From contig OX463816.1 in assembly GCA_949825045.1 (NCBI GenBank), positions 18,425,243 through 18,489,242 of the forward strand: a stretch of DNA of 64,000 nucleotides. Direction: 5' to 3'. Positions within the stretch are counted from its first letter, which is position 1, and each line of letters opens with the position of its first letter. The stretch is from Argyresthia goedartella. Taxonomy: Eukaryota; Arthropoda; Insecta; Lepidoptera; Argyresthiidae. Shown one piece after another: positions 1 through 10,770 of this stretch. A program made the position numbers and the translations under genes. The notes beneath the pieces are model-generated. The model was not told the DNA's origin and did not search any database. It saw nothing but the letters and a program-made list of their open reading frames with translations.

Positions 1-57
1 ATTATGTAATTATTTATTCCTTTTTATTATTAATAATAATTAAAATTACACAACCAA

Positions 58-372
58 TTTTTAAAAGAGATCTAAAAATCAATCTTTGGGACACTCGTCG
101 CCCTTCTTCTCCCAGAGTGGTCCAATGTATACATGGTGTAACTGAAAGGTGTAGCTATATTCTAAGGGGTTGTCAGGGACATCATTCTGAACAACTTTCA
201 CTGTCAGCTGATTTGTACGGAGAAGTTGCTCTGATCAAATTGGTTTAATAGTGAAAGTTGTTCAAAATGATGTCCCTAACAACCTCTTAAAATACAACTA
301 CACCTTTCTGTTACACTGTGTAGAAGGGGCAAAAATTTAATTATACTAAGTACATTGAAATATCTACAGTAA
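58..372. repeat. dispersed repeat, interrupted copy (partner at 10621-10760)
   Basis: Sequence either side of the MITE (about 58-130 and 323-372) matches 10621-10760: aagagatctaaaaatcaatc, tggtccaatgta, then atatctacagtaataaa. Same orientation. Family not recognised; no ORF. Confidence 0.6.
132..320. mobile_element. fold-back MITE with TA target duplication
   Basis: A 189-bp element whose two halves are nearly perfect inverted copies (arms about 65 bp, CATGGTGTAACTGAAAGG at the left and CCTTTCTGTTACACTGTG at the right). It is flanked by TA on each side (130-131, 321-322), as for Tc1/mariner-related elements. No coding capacity. A related copy lies at 18638-18915. The flanking repeat occurs uninterrupted at 10621-10760, which gives an empty site. 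Confidence 0.75.
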
Positions 373-549
373 TAAAAAAAGTCTCACTTTGATGACGAAG
401 TAGTTTCTTGAGTTGCGCTTGTTTCAGAATTGAGAATTTCACTAAGTTAATACTAACCCCTTGGTACCTTGAACAAATTTTTCCGTTATAGGTTTTGAAT
501 TTTATTACCATGGCATGTTCAAAATCGCGATGCCTCATAACCAGCAGCC

Positions 550-1700
550 TTATGGCGTAACACTCTGAAGTTCATAGCGTGTGTCTATGGTTCATCTCAT
601 GCTCGTATAATTTCATCGATTGCGGGGTATCACCGAAGGCTTCTAGGCTTCATTCAATGAGCTTGGGTTTGGCCTCCATTATGATGCTACTTGCGTGATA
701 CCAATTTGACAGATGAAGCTGGTGCAAGGTGTCAAACGTAAAAGTCTATATGAAGTTCATAGCTCAGTCAGACGACTTACGCCATAAGGCTGCAGGTCCA
801 GGTGTTGACCGGTTGAGTATCGTTCTGTCACATTTTTTTTGTGACATCTGCAGAGACAGTATGTATTTGATTAGTGAAATTTTTAAATCAGAAACAAATG
901 TCCCGGGAAAAATAAAGTTAGTCTCAAAATGAAAGGCCCGTTTTGACATTTGTCTTCGCGACGTAACTGGTGATGTAACCATTCGACTCTGTACTCGATA
1001 CTCACGATAAATTGATTCAAGTTTGCGTGAGTATGTGATCGATTTGAATATGTATTGGATTAAAGTTCTGATTAGAAAATTTAACTGAAACTTTGATAAT
1101 GTAGGTATTTTGGAATGATACAATGTTTCGAAAGGTCAATTCTTTCATTTCATTTTGACGTGATAACGTCTTTAAAATCGTTTTAGTCGGGTGACATGTT
1201 CAGAAACTTGTGTCACACCAAAACCTCACGAGCGCGATCGCAGGTATAACGAGAGAGAGACGGACCGATCTCCCGTCTCATCTCGAGCGCTGCCAGTCAT
1301 TCCGTGACACTTGGCTAAATTTAGTAATCCTAATTAGAGGATGCTAAATCATTCAGCTTGTCAGAAACCATTCTTGCTTCTAATAAGGATACTTCTAAGG
1401 ATTCTAACTAGCTAAACGTGATTACACTTTACTAAATTAGGTTTCTAAATCATTTGAATCCTAAATTTAGAAAAGTGTAATTAGCCCTTGAAACTTGTCA
1501 CGCGGAATACTCACGAGCGGAGGCTTATCACGTAAACATCTCGATCGTAAACCTACTTTACAAACAACCAATTTTTTTTTTACAATAAAATTCGCTCAAT
1601 CACAAAAAAAATCGAGAAAATGTGAATCTTCAGTCAATCATTTTCTTCAGATGACGAGCCAAAATTGTCAGTTGAGCTATCGTCACCCGTATTTATAATT
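550..1700. other. no gene seen; short inverted repeats
   Basis: No convincing coding sequence. A small hairpin lies at 1421-1482 (arms attacactttactaaatt and its complement), probably the end of an old DNA element. Short open frames here lack splice or homology support. Confidence 0.4.
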
Positions 1701-1709
1701 ATTTCATTT

Positions 1710-2970
1710 TCAATTATGTTCATATTTTTCCTTTATTATTTTTCGAGTTTTTTCTACCACTTTTGCCCAGTCTTCTTTAGTAATTTTGGCACAGGCTTCA
1801 TTCAGTAATGTCATCATTTTCTTAGTGGAGAATGGCGGCTTTGTATTGTGGCGTGCTGCGTATCCTTTCACTTGAGCCCAGATCAACTCAATAGCATTGT
1901 AGTGCCAATGGTACGGCGGCGTTCTTATCACTTTGTGTCCATGCTGAAGTGCCAATTCATCTACTTTATATTTTAGTTTAGCAGGTTTATTTTTTTTGCC
2001 AGTTGCAGAAATTCAGCTTTTAACAATTTCGTGTCAGCTTCAACGCCTTGTCTTTGTAGCCATGCCACTAAATCAGCCTTTTTGTTTGCTTGAATAGGTG
2101 CTTTATCTATTTGAACCGAATGGTAAGGTACATTTTCCATAATGATTATGCTCTGTTCAGGGAGGTTTGTTAACAAGTTAGTAAACCACTCTGTGAATTT
2201 GTTTGCGTCCATTTCTTCATGATAATCTTTTGTAATTTTTCATAAGCATTTTCGGCATCATTCACAAATGCCGGATCAGCTGGGGGAGGTCCCCCAGCTG
2301 ATCCGGCGTGGCAGATTATTAAGCTTTCACCTTTTCCTTTTGGCAATTTTGAGCAAGATGCCTTGGTATCGTCCGTCCACGACTGCGGCACGGTATGATT
2401 TGAGTTCAGCCAAGTCTCATCAACAAATATGGCACTGTCCCAATTTGTGACTTTGTTCTTTTCAAAATATACTCTGTGCAAAATTAAATCATAGCTTTCC
2501 ATCATAATTTTTCTCTTGTCGGTTTTCTTGTATTTTAGTAAAATTTGCTTTTTTTAGTGTTTTTAAAGACGTGGCACTGCCTCTATACGGGCCAGCCTCT
2601 CGTAATGTTATCAGCAATTTACTCACAGTTAGATTTAGGGTATTAATTTCTTGTGTAATAAGATTACACGTGGTTTCGAATAGCGTCTGCGTCAAATGTC
2701 TACCTGTTACAGGCTTGCTTTTCTTCCTCTTTTTAGGCGTACGTGATACATTTTCTTCAGTACCGGAAGGCCATACTTTTCTTTCAAGATGGTTCTTATA
2801 GTTTTTTTGCCGATCCCAAGTGCTTCTGCGACGCGATCTTGTACTTGCGTTACGGACAATAAAGATCCACCATTAACTGATTCGCGTTCGAAGTATTCGG
2901 TTAACTTCACAATAAATTCGCGTGAATGGCTGTTGATTGTACGTCCTCTTTTTGCATGTTGAAACAGAGT
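1710..2970 (-). pseudogene. IS630/Tc1-mariner-type DDE transposase, broken
   Basis: Pieces in several frames read in order on the - strand. First an N-terminal helix-turn-helix (TQVQDRVAEALGIGKKTIRT, about 2850-2790). Then the first catalytic block IFVDETW (near 2430), a second block IIIMENVPYHS (near 2130) and the third block HWHYNAIELIWAQVK (near 1880). In this family the second block is normally DNxxYH, so the catalytic Asp appears changed to Glu-Asn. Frameshifts and stops near 2700, 2500, 2200 and 1965, plus an inserted hairpin at 2270-2307, make it inactive. The terminal repeats of the element were not found. Confidence 0.75.
2270..2307. repeat. perfect 17-bp-arm hairpin inside transposase remnant
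   Basis: Arms gccggatcagctggggg (2270-2286) and its exact complement (2291-2307) around the 4-nt loop aggt. GC-rich, unlike the AT-rich pseudogene around it. It encodes only a Gly/Pro-rich insertion in the transposase frame. Confidence 0.85.
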
Positions 2971-3183
2971 TCTTACGATATAACAACAAGCACCAAAATC
3001 CAGTCCAAATCACTATGTTTAAATCAATGTGAAAAATAGAAAAGCCGAGGTCAACATGATAGTAAACAGAAATAGTCCAAAAGCAAAGCCGAGTCGAGAA
3101 AAATTATCAAATATAAACGGGCGCAGTCAACTTGTTCAGTAGTGATTATGGAGATAGCATGAAACAGGCCCAAATAGTAATAG

Positions 3184-3460
3184 CAGGGGGTCTCCCTCTA
3201 CAGTATAGGTACGTCCGACCGGCCAACCCGACGGGCGGGAATTCAGTTATGTTGCCGCTGGCTTGGTTGGCAGTCGCGTCGCGCGCTAGCCGCTCTTCAT
3301 AAGCAACTTTTTTGCTACAACAATGACTTAAGCCTCACATTTTAGGGTGTCTAAAGGAATTGTTCACAAATAAAATTCGATTCCTTTTTAATTGAACACC
3401 TTTTTGTTCAACTAAAAGTAAACACTTTAGACCCAGTATAAAACAAATGACAGAGGTAGG
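3184..3460 (+). repeat. dispersed repeat, copy 1 (partner 63586-63890)
   Basis: A segment of about 280 bp matching the far end of the window in the same orientation. It begins cagggggtctc, contains a GC-rich head with cgtcgcg and gctagccgct, and a conserved AT-rich tail (aaaggaattgttcacaaat, aaaattcgattccttttt). No ORF. Possibly a SINE or non-autonomous element; class unknown. Confidence 0.7.
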
Positions 3461-3749
3461 TACTAGCCTTAGAATTTACCAATAGCCTGAATAAATACTA
3501 ATAACACCTCTCTTAGACAGAGTGGACTAAAATTTACAAACACAAATAGCACATAGGTAACCCTACCGTGTTCAAGCGAGACAAGAGTTTACAGGACGAC
3601 GAAAAGAAGCTTTTAGGCGTAGTAATGCGGCGCAATCTAGCCTGCACGGGCGGGGCAACCGATTCTGTAGGTGCTTAGCGATTGATGTACGTAGCGCAGG
3701 CGCTAGCTAGATTGCGCTTTATTGTCGCGAAGCGAGAGTAGCTATTTAT

Positions 3750-6174
3750 TTAAGTGTATTTGAGGAGTAATCTTTCTGTACGTAGTAAAATAGTACTACG
3801 TTCAGAAAGATTACTATTCACTACACAGAATACTATAAGTATTCTGTGGTAATAGATTGAAAACCTAGGGATTTCTGGCAGATCTCTGACAGCCCTGGTG
3901 GCAGCTTTAGGCTTCATTGCTGGGGAAGAATTTGAGGATCCTCCAATTTGGAAGTCCATTTTCTTCCGATCAGTCTTGCTTCCCAGTCCCAGGTTCAAAT
4001 CTAGTTTCTTCTTTGGTTTACTGGAACCTGAAATGTAGAGTTAATGGTTTTGAGGGGAGCAATATATTTGTCTGAAAGTAATATCAGTTTACCGAAAAAA
4101 TAGCCTCCTAACGCCCAAATGCTTAAAATCATTCTACATGTTAGTGATGACCACCCAGGATTCCGTTCCATTTTCAATGCCTGAGTTATGAGAGTATAAT
4201 ATTCCTCATGTTTCTGCTCTGCACGAAAAGAAACGTTAACCAAAGAAGCTCCAATTTTTATTCTTATGATACGTCCTAATAGTACTAATAGAGTTGTTAG
4301 AGCTTACTGGTACACTGACTGAAATGTCCTAGTACGTAGCACTCTCTCTGATCACCGAGCAGGCACAAGACTATACAAAACAGTTTTATAGCATTAAAGA
4401 AAAATTATGACATTTTATATTTAAATTATAGAAATTGGTAATTTATTTTGTAAATTATATACATAAATATTGCCTTTGCTATTTTACCAATTGAAATCTA
4501 ATAATCTAATAACTATTATGATTTTGCTTGCTTAAACATAAGCTGAAAATACTGCACATATTTTAATGTTAAGATCCTATAATCTACTGTTTTCTTGCAT
4601 ATAATCTTCATTGTTTTTATTTATTTTATTACCTTTAACATTACTTGTTTGTGACATAAATTATAAAGCTAAAATGTATGTGAGGAAAAATATCAGTAGT
4701 TTTAAAACCCCATTGATAGACACCACAATGTGCAAACTAGAAATAAACATAAACTTTCTTTTCCAATGTTCAGACTCACAAAAGTTAGTTGTTCTTTTAT
4801 GGGACACGCCTCTACAATAAAATTCCGCAAGAAATACAAAACTTAACTGAAGCCAGATTCAAAAAATGTATAAAGCACACTTTTTGCACAAAGGCCTACT
4901 ACAAAATTAATGACTTTTTTCAAGACACCAACATTTCGCATCAAACCAGTTCATTGCACCCTATATATTATGTATTAATAATTAGGCACCTACTGAATGT
5001 TTTATTATGCTTGATTATGACTTTCATTAAGTCTCAATTTTTGTGCTATTATGAATAAAAATCTTTAAACTGAATTGAATTGAATTAATGTTTATGTAGT
5101 GTATATCAGTAATTATTTTGTATTTACTATCTGTTTTTTTTATATTATTTATTGTGCATTGCCTACCCTTTTAGGATACTATTTCCTAGAATGCCTTGGT
5201 TTGCTGGAAGAAATCTCTTTTTAGAGATAAGCTCACCTTTGTAGATGCATTTTCTTTTAATGTGACTTCTAAAATGTTTGTGTGTAATAAATAATTATGA
5301 ATTATGGTGCAGAAATATGTAATATTTTCGTTCTCGAACAACATATCAATTTTCCATGTAATTCCAATAGCTATTTTTTATAACCTCTTAAACTTAGAAT
5401 ACCTTTTAAGAATATAGAGACAGATGCTTCAAACTTATAATTATAACACCCCTCTCTTTTGGGGGGGTTAAAATCTTTTGAATTGGAATAATGAAAAATT
5501 TAATTTTGTGTGGGAAAGGATATTGCAATCACTGACATTATCTAAGACAAATTATTGTGACATTTTTGTGAATCAAGGTTTATTACAACGGAGGCTACTA
5601 CAAAGACAGCTTTGATATTTTTATTGATTCATATAAGATTTAGTATTTGTGGTAAATTAATATAACAGAAAGACAGCTTTGATATTTTTATTGATTCATA
5701 TAAGATTTAGTATTTGTGGTAAATTAATATAACAGTCAAAGGTAAAGGAAGTGCAAGAAACATGCACAGTCTCTGCTCATGTGTTCAACTGTAGTCCTTA
5801 GAAAGTACAACTACTTGAGCTTTTTGGGTTACTTTCAAGATTCCATAACAATCAAGAGATGCCTACTCTTATCAATGCTTCTTCCCTCAGCATGGATAGA
5901 CCACTAAAGACGGTAAAAACATGACTCACAGATGTGGTTAGGATAACAATTTGTAAATCAGTCATGACAAATAGCTATAGGTACCACCTACCCAAAAAAA
6001 TTCTACCGAAGATTCAAATCTATGCAACTCGCTGCTTCTCGAATCAAGCCATCTTCCAAGTAGATGTAATCAATTAAATAAACACGAATTTTATCCGAAA
6101 TACCCGGACCTACATATTTCGTTTTGCTGAAATTTCATACCTTGATTTGATGACACTTCGCCATTCTTCGACAT
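3750..6174 (-). CDS. 5' part of an unidentified host gene, two exons
   Basis: Exon 1 is 6174-6141, starting MSKNGEVSSNQ, with donor gtatga. Exon 2 begins at 4027 after the acceptor acatttcag and joins in phase 1. Exon 2 reads on as a Lys/Ser-rich segment (SSKPKKKLDLNLGLGSKTD, then KKMDFQIGGSSNSSPAMKPK and AATRAVRDLPEIP). Splice sites, frame continuity and a clean ATG favour a real gene. I do not recognise the protein; the visible part is basic, polar and probably disordered. After about 3868 the frame runs through palindromic repeat sequence to a stop at 3750, so the true exon 2 likely ends near 3868 (possible donor gttttc), with later exons beyond the left edge. The intron 4028-6140 holds LINE fragments and a tandem duplication. 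Confidence 0.55.
3766..3846. repeat. two adjacent palindromes at the end of the - strand gene's open frame
   Basis: A hairpin at about 3766-3816 (arms agtaatctttctg...cagaaagattact) is followed by cagaatactataagtattctg at 3827-3847. They look like a small fold-back element and suggest the reading frame below about 3868 is not original coding sequence. Confidence 0.6.
4660..5100 (+). mobile_element. 5'-truncated LINE, C-terminus and 3' tail
   Basis: A frame with [10 protein letters not shown] (4675 on) and, after a frameshift, RLYNKIPQEIQNLTEARFKK and KAYYKINDFFQDT. This is the C-terminal end of a Jockey/CR1-group reverse transcriptase. The 3' end is a short (ttgaa)n tail near 5080. Related to the LINE piece inserted at 43673-44299 and to the intact LINE at 58233-62600, whose C-termini read [10 protein letters not shown] and [10 protein letters not shown]. 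Confidence 0.75.
5190..5305 (+). mobile_element. LINE 3' UTR fragment
   Basis: Contains the conserved hairpin agaaatctctttttagagat followed by aagctcacctttgt and an aataaataattatgaattatg tail. The same 3' UTR motif ends the LINE at 11380-12612 (12497-12540). No coding part is attached. Confidence 0.6.
5602..5735. repeat. perfect 67-bp tandem duplication
   Basis: Two identical copies, 5602-5668 and 5669-5735, beginning aaagacagctttgatatt. No differences seen, so the duplication is very recent or an assembly artefact. Confidence 0.9.
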
Positions 6175-6741
6175 TTTGGTGAACTCGGTACCTATTTCGT
6201 GCGATTACAATTCTTTGGTGCCAGATGTTTTCCAACTCTCCATTTGAAGAGGAAATAGCTGATTTAATTAAAATTTCATAACACAAAAGATAGATTCATT
6301 TGATTAAATTTAGGCATGATATTTACACACACAAAACACAACCCCTTGCAACGAAAGACAGCGCAACGACGGCCGACGACTCGACCACAGATCAGTTAAC
6401 GGAAACGTCAGCCAGCCAGCGCCTCAAAGAGGTTTTTCTACTCTGTGAAGATTCCGGCGGACAGCATCACAGAACCTAAAACACATGAACCCAACCTCCC
6501 CGACCTTTCAGATCTGAAAGTATCTATACTTTTGATACGTTTTACTCAAAATCCAAAAGATGATGATGAAGAAGATCCCAAATCTGTGTTTTTAGTTTTC
6601 GACTCCTCGCGAAACGATTTTGTCAACTAATCAGCGATGACGTCATTTTACCCGTTAGGTGATCGGATCGGTCCCGCTCATTCCGATCAAGGGCGCCATA
6701 CTGTAAAGAACTCCCCACAATACTCACGATTAAATACTAAA

Positions 6742-6905
6742 ATGACCACCAAATACTTCATTGTGCCCACGTGCAGTAACTCGAGTGTGAAAACTACAAA
6801 TAAGTTATTTTTTGTGTACCATGAAGCCCAAAAATTTGAAAAAATTGGATGAACGCCGTAATGAGGGAAGATCCTATTAAAAATAAAAATACAGTTGTGA
6901 AGATC
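6742..6905 (+). pseudogene. possible THAP-domain fragment, frameshifted
   Basis: MTTKYFIVPTCSNSSVKTT followed by NKLFFVYHEAQKFEKIG, then (after a -1 shift at about 6849) NAVMREDPIKNKNT. This resembles the N-terminal half of a THAP zinc finger (C-x-V-P-x-C-x-N...K-L-F-x-V-P...W-x-x-A), as in P-element-type transposases and their domesticated relatives. The first zinc-binding Cys is Phe here and the C-terminal CxxH half is absent, so it cannot be functional. Confidence 0.4.
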
Positions 6906-7162
6906 ATATTAATGTATCTAAGTTTTACCCCCATTTTTAAATGTTTTACTTGTAATACCTATGTACCTACGTCTTTTAATTCGTTGTTAAAACATGAATT
7001 TGTATCAATAAGTCGGGGATATCGTAAGCCATAGGGTCATTCACCCACTGTCAAGTATCCTAAAGAATCAAATGACCGAATACTTACCTGTCTTCAGTAT
7101 GAACTTGGCTCTTTAAAGAAATGTCACCTTATATATAACATTCATTAAAACATATTTCAATA

Positions 7163-7475
7163 TGATACCAGAAATTGTAAGGCAGTCGTGTTTGGATCTA
7201 ATTTGATAAAGACGATGAGCTGGTTTCACAAACTTGGTGTAATGAGCTGCTGATGGAATGAGCACTTGGATGTGTAATGGAACTTAGGAACCAGGAACGG
7301 TAAGGCAGACGTGTTTGGCCTCAATTAGTTAGGGATGATGAGCTGTATTCACAAACTTGGTGTCATGAGCTGGTGATGTAATGAGGACTTGGATGAGTAC
7401 TGGAATTCAGGAACCAGAAATAGTTAGGCAATCGTGTTTAGACTTAATTTGTTAAGAATAATGAGCTGGTTTTGC
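7163..7475. repeat. 123-bp tandem repeat, about 2.5 copies
   Basis: Units start at 7177, 7300 and 7423 with gtaaggcagtcgtgtttgg (diverged in later copies) and share atgagctggtttcacaaactt and ttaggaaccaggaa. Divergence of roughly 10-20 percent shows an older array. Unknown family. Confidence 0.8.
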
Positions 7476-8358
7476 TCATGGCACCAATTTTGCAAAACAT
7501 CACGGGTTGGGTTTTATATAAGTACGCATGAAGTTTGAAGTTTGGAGTACTTAGGTGGTTATGGAGGGTCCTTAGCTATCCTCTAATACCATTTTCTAAG
7601 TGAGGAACAGCAATTTAGCACTTTAATTATAAAATATATTTACGCGATTTTTACAACTTGGCCAATGTCGGAACGACAAATGTCAAACACAAAAGCTCCA
7701 ACGTTGGATATTGGTACATGATTTTAGTACAAATTACAAGATTTTGTTGTAATGGTAGATATATGCGTCAGCCATTTTGTATTTTCTGACATAATGACTT
7801 GCTCATTTCATTCCGTTTCCTTCCGTGTTTCGTGAATGTTCTGTTGCGCTCTCGTTTTATCCGCGATTTTGGCTTTGTTTACTTACTAACTATTTTATAA
7901 TCCGTCTTTTATAATGGTCTCCGTGATAAAAATAAGATCATAATCGAGGGCAGCAACATTGTTGTAAAAAGTTGTTGTTTTAGTCCGTAGTTCGTTTACG
8001 TTCTGGTATAACATTTTGAGATGATCATTTTTGCCTTTTATAATTTCGCCGATAATAATGGTCAGAAAATATAAAAATAGTCATGTCATAATCGAGTTTG
8101 TGGACGAAACGACAACGAGGGCTCAGCGCGCCAGTACAGTTGAGTCTCAATGTTGTACTAAGATATCTCTCTGATGTAACCATAATGAATGTGTATAGTG
8201 CGTGTTTGTGATTGAGTTTTTGTGTGTGAGCGTGTAGTTGGTATGATATGACGGAGAATTTATTCATTAAACAGATACTAATATTAGGTAAATATATGGG
8301 GGCAAGGAGAGACCTATTGGTGCAGGTATAAGCAAGTAACTTTAGGCTATAATTTTCT
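7476..8358. other. no gene seen
   Basis: AT-rich sequence with short spurious frames on both strands. No repeat family was recognised. It may include the 3' part of the LINE-like ORF1 fragment that starts at 9003. Confidence 0.4.
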
Positions 8359-9003
8359 TCAAGTCCGCTTTTGAGGATATTTGTATGTAGGGGGCTTTTT
8401 CGGCTTTCCGCACATATATACGACAGTTTTTGTCCAGGTATAAACATACGACATTTCCTTCGCTTTGACTTTACAAAGTTTCAAAAGCTTCTTGTTTTGC
8501 AAAGTCAGGTGCTCATTAATGCGTATACGATCTGATTTCCCGGGCAGGCCGATGTGCGTATTGTTGAGGCCCCTGTGTGCGGTCTTGCGCGACGCCGCGT
8601 ACACGATATCCTTCGTCAGTCGCTGCCTGAAGTGCACGACGAGCGCGCGCGGCTGGCCGGCTTGCGCGCGGAACGGCTGTACACGATGTGCGAACTCGAT
8701 GTCGTCGGGGCCTAGTTCTACTCCCAAATGCGATACTATTTTCTTCACCAGACCTGTCGTGGATTCGCCTTAATTTTCAGGTACACCTGTGATTTCCAGG
8801 TTCTGGAGGCGCCCCCATTGCTGCTGCTGTGAATTTTCGCGCTCAAGAAACGTCATTCGCGACTCGAGTTCATTGCACTGCTTAACTAGTTTTACATTAT
8901 CTGCACGAATTGACTTTATGGCTTCATCCGTTTTGTTGATGGTTTCTTGAAAGTTAGCAAGGCACTGCTCTGCTTTATCAACCCTCTCAACAGTCAGCAG
9001 CAT
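8359..9003 (-). pseudogene. LINE ORF1-like / FP-protein-like ORF with one in-frame stop
   Basis: One frame on the - strand, interrupted by a single TAA at about 8767-8769. The first part (residues 1-78) is a coiled coil: ERVDKAEQCLANFQETINKT and LVKQCNELESRMTFLEREN. The second part, DIEFAHRVQPFRAQAGQPR, VVHFRQRLTKDIVYAASRK and NEHLTLQNKKLLKL, is the RRM-plus-C-terminal layout of L1-type ORF1 proteins, a family that in insects also includes proteins related to the baculovirus FP protein. It abuts an endonuclease fragment of a different element, so it is a truncated or transposed piece. Confidence 0.6.
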
Positions 9004-9020
9004 CTGTGATTAGCAGGATG

Positions 9021-9866
9021 TTATGCACTTATCTCCCCCGGTTCTCTACTACCCCATCTTACCCCAGTGCACTCGTCATAACTATTACTAACTAGCTTTT
9101 TTCTTATCACACCTAAATTACAATAGAACATTATAGGGAAGTGATCAGAACAAAACACATCATACTTCACTTCAACTTTAGTAATAGTACGGTGAGCTGA
9201 TTGCGTCGTTAGACAGTGATCTAACCACCGTCTGTTCCCGTGAGCCTCACTGATATAAGTATAAGTTCCCGAGTCTATACCTAAATACTCAAAGTCCGCA
9301 CAAAGCCATTTTTGTTCGGTACAAAATGACAGCATTTCGTTACAGAAGGATGTATAAGGATGCGCGTTAAAGTCGCCTAAGATAAATACTGACTCACTTT
9401 CACAACTTTCTATAATTGCACTAAGTTCACTTAAACAGTCGCTACATTCCGCTAGGTTGTCCGGCGCCTCATACGGCATATACACACACAATATTACTAT
9501 AGATTGGTTACACGTAGTTATTTTAATACCGGTTATACGCACATTATTACTGTTAATTACTTGGACGTGATGAAACATACTTTTTCGCCATAAAATTGCC
9601 ACACCACCGTACGGTCTTCCTTTCAGTATGCCTGTAGATAAGTCGACCGCCGATTTCTCCGTAAATTCAAAATCTTCGTCTATGTTGCCTAGATAAGGTA
9701 TGTCGTACGGTAGCAGCCAAGTTTCTTGTAGCGCTATTATATCTGCCTCCTTACATAGCGATTGCAGACAAAACGTCGCACTTTTGGCCGATTTGCAGTT
9801 ATAACTAATTATCCTGGTCTGGCTTAATTTCGTTGTTGCTGTTACTGTGGTATTGTTACTGGCCAT
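9021..9866 (-). pseudogene. LINE ORF2 fragment: endonuclease domain only
   Basis: A 281-residue frame beginning MASNNTTVTATT with a complete apurinic-type endonuclease: ISYNCKSAKS, QETWLLPYD, VFILGDFNAH and VFCSDHFPIM. The catalytic Asn, Glu, Asp-Asn and Asp-His are all present. It ends in a stop right after the endonuclease; the reverse transcriptase is missing. Its ATG overlaps the end of the upstream ORF1 by 11 nt (9856-9866), the normal LINE arrangement. Confidence 0.8.
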
Positions 9867-10600
9867 TTTTATTTTCGTTAATTATAACCGTGCCTTCATC
9901 TACTTTGTCATTAAATACTTTTCTGAAAATGAAATATCTTCGAAAGAATATATCACAGGGCCATAGTTCATCGTCGTCAAACAAAGACAGTTTTTGGTGA
10001 GGTACATAAATTTTATAAGAATCATAGTCCTTTGCCTCTTTCGTATCTACTTTTTCCGGTACTACTACTACGAGCATTGCCTTTTCTACCAGTGAACCGT
10101 GACTGATTATTAGGCTTCTTTCTATGCCACACGACCTGTATCCAGCCTCCACCACACTCACTGTTTTGAGTATTTAGCGTCGTCGTCTATTTAGTGTCCT
10201 TCAATAGCATGGTGACATCCACAGAAACAGGCGGCAATTAGTGTAGTTCCCGCGCCACAAATATGGGAAGATCTTCGGGATCCGTTTCTTTTATCAGGGT
10301 GATTATGTCATCCAAATCTCGCTTAGTTTTACCTCCTCGTTTCCTGATTGTCTTGCGTTTTGACACAGACTGGAAAAGCAATACTTTTGCCTGGTTTATA
10401 TCATCCTCCGTGAAAGCAGTTGAGCAAATGCGGACTAGACTCTCCTCGTCCATGACGTCCACTTTATTTAACACAAATGCCAACACTTCGCTAATAACGA
10501 CGTTACAACTAGAACATTTTAGCAGGTTCGGGAACATTGTTGCTTCCGCGCAGTCGCGTATCGCACGCGCACAAAACGACCTTTCCGTAGCACGATCCGC
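9856..10600 (-). pseudogene. LINE ORF1 with internal deletion
   Basis: The N-terminal part, 10537-10238, includes VISEVLAFVLNKVDVMDEES and FTEDDINQAKVLLF. The C-terminal part, 10161-9856, includes DYDSYKIYVPHQKLSLFDDD and ELWPCDIFFRRYF. This resembles the ORF1 of CR1/L2-group insect LINEs. The middle section (zinc-knuckle or linker region expected) is lost, with stops between the halves. Its end overlaps the endonuclease ORF at 9866. The likely 5' end of the element is near 10600. Confidence 0.6.
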
Positions 10601-10620
10601 GCGGAATTAAGCAAAAGCAA

Positions 10621-10770
10621 TTTTTAAAAGAGATCTAAAAATCAATCTGTGGTAATTTCTACGTCCTTCTTCCCCCACAGTGGTCCAATGTAGAGAAGTG
10701 GCAAAAAATGACGATTGATAAGTATATGTAAATATCTACAGTAATAAAGACATTTGGAATTTAGAATTTG
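10621..10770. repeat. dispersed repeat, uninterrupted copy (partner 58-372)
   Basis: Matches the sequence around the MITE at 132-320 but without the MITE (ccaatgtagagaagtggc), and so records the pre-insertion state of that repeat. Confidence 0.65.

Noticed and set aside
6445..6630. Acidic + strand frame (VSILLIRFTQNPKDDDEEDP)
   Set aside because: No proper ATG, no supported splice partner and no recognised domain; it lies in the 5' flank of the - strand gene.
8025..8447. 140-codon - strand frame
   Set aside because: Overlaps the end of the ORF1-like frame in another register; no domain.
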